A stretch of DNA of 11,914 nucleotides from an uncultured Treponema sp. (lineage in GTDB: Bacteria > Spirochaetota > Spirochaetia > Treponematales > Treponemataceae): positions 1 to 11,914 of the forward strand of contig CAMNGY010000008.1 of the NCBI GenBank assembly GCA_946538795.1, given 5' to 3'. The translations under genes and the position numbers were made by a program. The notes below the pieces were generated by a model that saw only the letters and a list, made by a program, of their open reading frames with translations, was not told where the DNA came from and did no database searches. This document shows positions 7,486-11,914 of this stretch, piece after piece (position 1 is the first letter of the stretch; each line of letters opens with the position of its first letter).

Positions 7486-8538
7486 TCATCTCATATCCAC
7501 CGCGTACAGCACGGTATCGAACCATGACAGGGAGTAGTGCCTCAGCATGAAGCGGTAGTCCGGGTTGAACCCGTGCAGCAGCGCCGGGATGTCAGCGATG
7601 TCGCCGGGCTTGTGATAGACCGATATCGCAAGGCTCGGCTTAAACTTCCGTATCGTCCGTTCCGCGCCTTTCAGGGCCTCCAGCTCGGCTCCCTCGATGT
7701 CCATCTTGATGAATGTTACTCCCCCCCTAACGTCTGTTATGCTGTCCAAGTCAGTCACGGATATTTTCTGTGTGGAATATGTCTCATCCTGCACAATGCG
7801 GGATTCGGTCTTGTCCTCAATGAATCCAAGGGTGGCCTTCTCTGAGTACAATCCTGCAGGAAATACCGATACTCCCGGCATCCCTGACAGGTTCTTCTCG
7901 CATTGTGATGCGGTTGACGGGGAAGGCTCGAAGCACCAGATACTTCTGTAACTGCCTCCGCACCACTCGAAAAACGCCCTTGATGTCTCTCCCCTGAAAG
8001 CTCCTGCGTCTACGAAAACTTCATCGTCCCGGCGGGGGAGCGACGGTTGGTCAAAATATATCTTTCTGGCTATGGAATCGGCCAGCTCCCCGACCAGTAC
8101 GATATCGACACCGGGCCATCCCATGTCCAGAAGCTGGCTGCGGATTTCCTTGTACTTATATCTTGGCGTCACGAATACGCAGCTGCCGCGAAAGTCCCGG
8201 GTCATTTCTTCTGCCGTGATTACCGGAATGCCGCAGACGGTTTTGCCGGCATTTTTTTCATTATTGTCCACGAATGCCGCAAAGCGCTCGTCCTGGTAAT
8301 ATGTGGCCAGCCATTTCCCGTAATCGCCTGCTCCGAAAATCAGTTTTTTCTGCCCGGTCCGCTCACGGAATGTTTTCTCCAGGGCCATTCCCTCTTCCGT
8401 CGTCGCTATGACCGAGCGTATGTACCTGTCCTCGCCCGTTATGCCGTAAAGGGTCCTGTCGGCGAAGATGCGCCGGGATATTTCGTCAGTGAACAAGGCT
8501 GAGGCGGCCTGTATTGTCCTGATGTCCATAATTGCCAT
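7486..8538 (-). CDS. FkbM-family SAM-dependent methyltransferase with N-terminal Rossmann-like module
   Basis: 350 residues and intact. The N-terminal region (DEISRRIFADRTLYGIT) and the Rossmann-like module (KLIFGAGDYGKWL, about 65-77; FVDNN at 89-93; CGIPV at 102-106) precede the FkbM methyltransferase domain. That domain shows VFVDAGAFRGETS (174-186, SAM-binding loop), CFEPSP (202-207) and FIKMDIEGAELEALKGA (276-292), with the C-terminus DTVLYAVDMR. FkbM enzymes are O-methyltransferases; here a sugar of the surface polymer is the likely target (inference). TGAGGA at 8545-8550 lies 6-7 nt before the ATG at 8536-8538. The gene starts 18 nt after the glycerophosphotransferase-family gene, so it probably belongs to the same operon. 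The last ~80 bp are duplicated beyond the ATPase gene at 6044-6124. Confidence 0.92.
   Translation of the reverse strand: MAIMDIRTIQAASALFTDEISRRIFADRTLYGITGEDRYIRSVIATTEEGMALEKTFRERTGQKKLIFGAGDYGKWLATYYQDERFAAFVDNNEKNAGKTVCGIPVITAEEMTRDFRGSCVFVTPRYKYKEIRSQLLDMGWPGVDIVLVGELADSIARKIYFDQPSLPRRDDEVFVDAGAFRGETSRAFFEWCGGSYRSIWCFEPSPSTASQCEKNLSGMPGVSVFPAGLYSEKATLGFIEDKTESRIVQDETYSTQKISVTDLDSITDVRGGVTFIKMDIEGAELEALKGAERTIRKFKPSLAISVYHKPGDIADIPALLHGFNPDYRFMLRHYSLSWFDTVLYAVDMR
7498..7578 (-). repeat. 81-bp direct repeat, copy within the 3' end of the intact fkbM
   Basis: Partner of 6044-6124 (75 of 81 bases identical, no gaps). It is part of the coding sequence for the last ~28 residues of the intact FkbM. 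Recombination between the copies would remove about 1.45 kb including the ATPase. Confidence 0.9.
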
Positions 8539-8556
8539 ATGGTTTCCTCAAAACGG

Positions 8557-9903
8557 TTATAATACGCATGTCCCAGAACGAGCGCCTGCCAGCCTTTCCA
8601 TGAAATCGGCGACAGTGGCGGCGCCGGTTCCGTCCTCGGTCATGCCCGTCTCGTTGAACAGCGCTTCCAGCCTTTTACCGTATTCGTCCCTGTCGAATTG
8701 CTCGATGTTCTTTTCCAGCTCCCCGTCGTTCTCAGCCAGCGGGAAGGGGAGTTTCCTAAGGTCCCAGAGCAGCTTTCCCCGCTCGCCTTCGTACTTCTTA
8801 TAGTCGTCGCAGTACAGGAACACGGGCATGCCCGCCACGGCGGCGTCGAACGCAGCGCTCGAATAGTCTGTCAGGAACGCGTCGCAGCCGGCCAGCAGCT
8901 CATACATGTCGTCAAAACCGCTGGCATCGATTACCCCCTCCGGGAAGTCGTCACCCGCCGCATTCCCGGCAATTCCCGCTGCCCTAATGCGGCGAGCGAC
9001 CAGCTGCGGATGCAGGCGGAGCAGTATGTACCAGCTTCCGCCGAAACGTTTCTCCATGTTCTTCCGCAACCGCAGCAGATCCGGGAACTGGCCTCCGGTG
9101 CTGAGGGTCCTCGTTACCTCGGAGTTCCCCTCCCGGTAGGTCGGTGCATACATCAGGAAGCGTACGTCCGCCGTGCCGCCGCTTGTGCCGCAAAGGTCGC
9201 TTATGCCGTAAAGGTCGCTTGTGCCGTAAAGGTCGCTTGTGCCGTAAAGGTCGCGGATGTGCCGCCGTGCCTCATCCTTTGAGGCAGCGTCGCCGCGGAC
9301 CTTCACAAGGCCGTCGCAGCGGGGGGAACCGGTCCTGAGTGTCTTTCCCTCATACAGCGAGCCGGTCTTCAGCGTCCGGTCATACCAGTCGGAATTGGAC
9401 AACCACCAGTCCACCATGTCCGAGTCATGCTTGCTGACCAGGTACGCTATCTTTGAAAATGAGGCTCCGCGGTCCAGGCAGGTCGGCTTGAATCCGAGCT
9501 TCGCATGCCATGTCTGGATATATGTCTGGCCGCGCCGCTTGCGGCACTCCAGCTGCTTCCTGCTGTTGTCCACCCAGAAGCGGGCAGTCGCAAGGTGAAA
9601 GGCCCTGTTCAGGAGCGTGTTCCTGACCTTGCGGATTCCGTAAGGAAATACTTTGCCGGCATCGTTCACCAGCCATACGAGTTCCCAGCGTGACCGGGGC
9701 GGCAGCCCTTCGTTCCTGCGCATCAGCTCGAGGGCGATGTACTTGGGATTGCACGTAAAGCCGGTCGTCCCCTCTATTGTCGTGAACACGACCTTCCGTT
9801 TTGTTATCGGGAAGAGCCTGAATAAATAGAAGGGGATGCTCTGAAGGCGGGCAGTCAGCAGCCTTTTCCTGATGTAGCCTTCCTCGCTCGTACTGCCCGA
9901 CAT
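8557..9903 (-). CDS. CDP-glycerol glycerophosphotransferase-family protein (TagB/TagF-like)
   Basis: 448 residues. Members of this family transfer polyol phosphate (glycerol- or ribitol-phosphate) from a CDP-activated donor onto teichoic acid or capsule chains at the inner face of the membrane. Visible family motifs are YIQTWHAKLGFK (128-139, the usual QTWHGT-like segment with Ala replacing Gly), RTGSPRCD (190-197), FLMYAPTYR (249-257), LLRLHP (294-299) and FLTDYSSAAFD (343-353), close to the family's catalytic His and nucleotide-binding features. No membrane segment is obvious. The ATG at 9901-9903 overlaps the SDR stop as TGATG and has AGGA 6 nt upstream, so the two are coupled; the open frame reaches 10059 but there overlaps the SDR gene. 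A tandem repeat of DLYGTS-type hexapeptides lies at 218-241, just before the FLMYAPTYR strand. Family firm, exact donor and acceptor unknown. Confidence 0.88.
   Translation of the reverse strand: MSGSTSEEGYIRKRLLTARLQSIPFYLFRLFPITKRKVVFTTIEGTTGFTCNPKYIALELMRRNEGLPPRSRWELVWLVNDAGKVFPYGIRKVRNTLLNRAFHLATARFWVDNSRKQLECRKRRGQTYIQTWHAKLGFKPTCLDRGASFSKIAYLVSKHDSDMVDWWLSNSDWYDRTLKTGSLYEGKTLRTGSPRCDGLVKVRGDAASKDEARRHIRDLYGTSDLYGTSDLYGISDLCGTSGGTADVRFLMYAPTYREGNSEVTRTLSTGGQFPDLLRLRKNMEKRFGGSWYILLRLHPQLVARRIRAAGIAGNAAGDDFPEGVIDASGFDDMYELLAGCDAFLTDYSSAAFDAAVAGMPVFLYCDDYKKYEGERGKLLWDLRKLPFPLAENDGELEKNIEQFDRDEYGKRLEALFNETGMTEDGTGAATVADFMERLAGARSGTCVL
9181..9252 (-). repeat. Four tandem 18-bp units coding for DLYGTS-type hexapeptides
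   Basis: Units at 9181-9198, 9199-9216, 9217-9234 and 9235-9252. The two first-translated units are identical and the others differ by one or two bases (DLYGTS, DLYGTS, DLYGIS, DLCGTS). Each unit is a multiple of three, so copy-number change keeps the frame. There are no spacers, so this is not CRISPR. Confidence 0.95.
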
Positions 9904-10940
9904 CAGTTTTCCTGCAAGAATGAATTCAGCGTCCACCGGAACGCATCGGACAAGCCAACCTGCGGCCTCCATCCGAGCGCCATGATTCTGTCGGTGTTCA
10001 TGATTCCGAGCTTGTAGTTCAGGAATTTCAGCTTCTGTTCGCCCTGTCCTGCAAAGCACACCTTGACCTTTCGTTTCGGATCCATTCCCGCTATAAGTTC
10101 CGCGACCTCCCTCGTGCTGGCCAGGTTTCCGAGGTTGGCAACGTTATAATAATGTTCCGTTCCTTTCGTAAGGGCAAGGAGCATCGCGCCGACGGCATCC
10201 GCCACATAGGTGTAGGTCCTCATTGCGCCCCCGTCGGTCTGCAGGACGATGTCCTCTCCGTTAATGACGTTCCGCATGAATTCAGCGAAGGACCTCCCGT
10301 CGTCGAGGGAGATTCCCGGCCCGAACGTATGGCACAGGCGTGCGCCGACATACGGCACGCCGTACTGCGCCTCATAGCTTGCCAGCATGGTCTCGCACAG
10401 GCGCTTTGCCTCCGGGTAGCACTTGCGCGCGTCGTCGCAGCGCATCGGTCCCATGTCGTTTTCCGATATGTGCTCCTCCGATTTCCAGTCGCCGTAAATT
10501 TCCACGGTGGAGACATACAGTACCTTTTCCGTTTTCTTCTGCCTCGCAAGCTCAAGGACGTTCCGCGTCCCGCTTACATGTCCCCATAGGGTATCGGCAG
10601 GCGATTCCGTAAAGTCCCTGGGGCTGGCGGCACCTGCGGTATGGATTATGAAATCGACGTTCCCATCCCGGCTGAGCGGCTGCGTGATGTCCTGTATGAC
10701 GGGGCAGATGTTCGGCAGTTTCAGGGCCTCGCCGAATACCTGCTCCAGTTTCTCCCTGCTTCGTGCCACTGCAATTATCCGCAGGTTGAGGTTCCAGTCT
10801 ATGTCAGCCTTGTTCAGGGCCTCGACAAAATACATCCCCAGCCGCCCCGTTGCTCCCGTCACGAGGACGGTCTTGTTCCTGAAGCGCTCCCAGTCTATGG
10901 GGTTGTTGAATATGATCTGTATATCCCTCTGTTCTACCAT
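9903..10940 (-). CDS. NAD-dependent epimerase/dehydratase (extended SDR)
   Basis: 345 residues, normal for an extended short-chain dehydrogenase acting on nucleotide-activated sugars. The dinucleotide-binding loop is TVLVTGATGRLGMYF (about 24-38), with DFIIHTAGAASP further on. The active-site region shows LYVSTVEIYGD and CYPEAKRLCE, giving the catalytic Tyr-x-x-x-Lys with an upstream Ser/Thr. GARLCHTFGPG and RTYTYVADAVGAMLLAL are typical of the C-terminal substrate-binding half. The ATG at 10938-10940 starts 2 nt after the cytidylyltransferase stop with little SD, so translation is probably coupled. It likely oxidises, epimerises or dehydrates a sugar nucleotide. The neighbouring cytidylyltransferase hints at a CDP-linked substrate, but that link is inference. 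Confidence 0.9.
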   Translation of the reverse strand: MVEQRDIQIIFNNPIDWERFRNKTVLVTGATGRLGMYFVEALNKADIDWNLNLRIIAVARSREKLEQVFGEALKLPNICPVIQDITQPLSRDGNVDFIIHTAGAASPRDFTESPADTLWGHVSGTRNVLELARQKKTEKVLYVSTVEIYGDWKSEEHISENDMGPMRCDDARKCYPEAKRLCETMLASYEAQYGVPYVGARLCHTFGPGISLDDGRSFAEFMRNVINGEDIVLQTDGGAMRTYTYVADAVGAMLLALTKGTEHYYNVANLGNLASTREVAELIAGMDPKRKVKVCFAGQGEQKLKFLNYKLGIMNTDRIMALGWRPQVGLSDAFRWTLNSFLQEN

Positions 10941-10942
10941 GT

Positions 10943-11677
10943 CTACAGTCCGAATATGTATTTTGTCTCTTCCAGTTCCAGAATGGTCTTCAGGAAATAA
11001 TAGTCGTCGGGGGTCGTCACCTTTATGTTCGTCCCCAGCTCCTTGACGAGGTGGACTTCCCTGCCGGTTCCGGCGAATACCATCGCGGCATCCAGCAGGG
11101 GCATGTTTCCTTTCGCAGCGTTGCGGCCGACCTTCCCGTAGGCATCTGCCAGGGCACCGAGCAGGAAGGTCTGCGGGGCAGTCAGGGAATAGGTGTCGGC
11201 CCGTTTCTGGAAATCATCTATTCCTGCTTCATCCGTATCCGTTATGACGACGGACTCCGTTACCGGATGTACGGTCATTGCGCAGCCGTGTTCCTTTGCG
11301 ACCCGTATGTTTTCATGTATGGTCACATCGCTCACGAGGGGCCTGACTCCGTCGTGTATGAGCACGATGTCCCCGTCGGTACCCCCGCTTTCCTTTATGC
11401 AGGAGATTCCGCGCTCCAGGCTGCTCTGCCGGTCGCTGCCGCCGACCACGACCTGCAGGACCTTGCTTATCCTGTACAGGTCAATCAGCCGGTTCATGTA
11501 ATCGATGTAGCTTCCGTGGCATACGACGATTATTTTGTCTATTTCCGCATGCTGCTGGAACTTTTCCAGCGTATAGATGATGATGGGCTTTCCCAGCAGC
11601 TTCAGGAACTGCTTGGGCAGGCCCCCGTTGCGCATCCGCTGTCCGACGCCTGCTGCCAGTATGATTGCATAGTTCAA
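10943..11677 (-). CDS. IspD/TarI-family cytidylyltransferase
   Basis: 244 residues. Enzymes of this family couple CTP to a phosphorylated alcohol: methylerythritol 4-phosphate (IspD) or ribitol 5-phosphate (TarI, Bcs-type, human ISPD). Motifs seen are IILAAGVGQRM (5-15), LPKQFLKLLGKPI (20-32), GGSDRQSS (79-86), IHDGVRPL (107-114), TAPQTF (166-171) and NIKVTTPDDYYFLK (217-230). The TTG start at 11675-11677 places the protein's first strand at the usual position and has GGAGG at 6 nt; the frame remains open to an upstream ATG at 11740 that would add a tail not expected in the family. Coupling to an SDR and a polyol-phosphate transferase favours a role in making a CDP-activated precursor for a surface polymer over isoprenoid synthesis. 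No ispF is seen. Substrate unproven. Confidence 0.87.
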   Translation of the reverse strand: MNYAIILAAGVGQRMRNGGLPKQFLKLLGKPIIIYTLEKFQQHAEIDKIIVVCHGSYIDYMNRLIDLYRISKVLQVVVGGSDRQSSLERGISCIKESGGTDGDIVLIHDGVRPLVSDVTIHENIRVAKEHGCAMTVHPVTESVVITDTDEAGIDDFQKRADTYSLTAPQTFLLGALADAYGKVGRNAAKGNMPLLDAAMVFAGTGREVHLVKELGTNIKVTTPDDYYFLKTILELEETKYIFGL

Positions 11678-11683
11678 CAGAAT

Positions 11684-11688
11684 CCTCC
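11684..11688 (-). promoter_or_regulatory. Ribosome binding site deciding a TTG start
   Basis: GGAGG on the minus strand, 6 nt before TTG at 11675-11677. It is the best evidence that the cytidylyltransferase begins with TTG and not with the ATG at 11740. Confidence 0.75.
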
Positions 11689-11730
11689 GGCCGGGGCTGA
11701 AACCGGCATTTACAGAGTTACCTCGGGACC

Positions 11731-11754
11731 GCCAGCGCAACTACAGCCGCTGGC
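11731..11754. other. GC-rich hairpin upstream of the cytidylyltransferase gene
   Basis: GCCAGCG (11731-11737) pairs with CGCTGGC (11748-11754) across a 10-nt loop. No T tract follows on either strand, so it is not an intrinsic terminator. It could be structure in a leader RNA, or chance in GC-rich sequence. Confidence 0.35.
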
Positions 11755-11837
11755 TGGCCCGTGCCCGCTGACATCCCCTTTTGTGTGGTCCGGGCAATCC
11801 CGCCCCCGCCCCAGGCATCCCGTGCGAGTGCCCACCG

Positions 11838-11856
11838 GCCACAGGAGAACTGTGGC
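11838..11856. other. Perfect 7-bp hairpin near the right edge
   Basis: GCCACAG (11838-11844), loop GAGAA, CTGTGGC (11850-11856). There is no U-tract on either side. On the plus strand it is followed at once by AAGGAGGTGAT (11860-11870), a near-perfect Shine-Dalgarno complement. No convincing gene follows within the window. The whole stretch 11678-11914 is GC-rich and shows no recognised coding sequence. Confidence 0.4.
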
Positions 11857-11914
11857 AAGAAGGAGGTGATTCCCGCCCCGTGCGGACTGCCCTCGGGCCA
11901 GTGCGCCCCGGGAC

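Noticed and set aside
9181-9252. Short CRISPR-like array
   Set aside because: The 18-bp units are contiguous with no spacers, in-frame and inside a well-supported coding sequence.
8698-9282. Plus-strand open frame containing a repeated AVKVAC peptide
   Set aside because: The peptide repeat is only the 18-bp tandem repeat of the glycerophosphotransferase gene read on the other strand.
11051-11869. 272-codon open frame on the plus strand
   Set aside because: It is antisense to the motif-rich cytidylyltransferase gene and shows no recognisable domain; a shadow of its codon usage.
11857-11878. Minus-strand ATCACCTCCTT resembling the 3' end of 16S rRNA
   Set aside because: The adjoining sequence does not match the conserved 16S 3' domain; the resemblance is just the complement of a strong SD.

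Overview
The window is part of a cell-surface glycopolymer (capsule, teichoic-acid-like or glycan-decoration) locus. Every convincing gene lies on the minus strand, so transcription runs from the right edge to the left edge. Mixed base composition, TTG/GTG as well as ATG starts, good Shine-Dalgarno sequences, several FkbM-type methyltransferases, a COG5610-type HAD protein and a DUF4143 ATPase together suggest an anaerobic or host-associated bacterium such as a Negativicute, Clostridium-group organism or spirochaete. The taxon cannot be fixed from this sequence.

Layout in transcription order. (1) 11678-11914 is a GC-rich leader or edge region with two hairpins and no recognised gene. (2) 11677-7486 is a compact block: IspD/TarI-like cytidylyltransferase, extended SDR (NAD-dependent epimerase/dehydratase), CDP-glycerol glycerophosphotransferase-family protein, and an FkbM methyltransferase. 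The spacings are 2 nt, a 1-nt overlap and 18 nt, which suggests one translationally coupled unit. (3) 7485-6178 is a DUF4143 AAA ATPase with a large inverted repeat upstream and a one-base frameshift in an A5 run. (4) 6177-5790 is a graveyard of FkbM genes: an 81-bp near-copy of the 3' end of the intact fkbM, then a second fkbM reduced to its first ~58 codons joined to its last ~19. (5) 5789-2507 holds a large HAD-family protein and a radical SAM enzyme. (6) 2475-856 is an AT-rich Sll1717-type P-loop ATPase that looks foreign to the locus. (7) 784-1 is another FkbM gene, frameshifted at a G8 tract and cut by the window edge.

How the genes could work together (inference): the cytidylyltransferase and SDR would make a CDP-activated sugar or polyol, the glycerophosphotransferase-like enzyme would transfer a polyol phosphate, and the FkbM, HAD and radical SAM enzymes would modify the product. 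Two FkbM proteins, the HAD protein and the radical SAM enzyme all begin with the same kind of small Rossmann-like module (GxGxxG-type loop, then an acidic D-N/R stretch, then a GIPV-like strand), although their catalytic domains are unrelated. This shared module, a coding 18-bp tandem repeat, homopolymer frameshifts and fkbM duplications and deletions point to a rapidly diversifying surface-structure locus.
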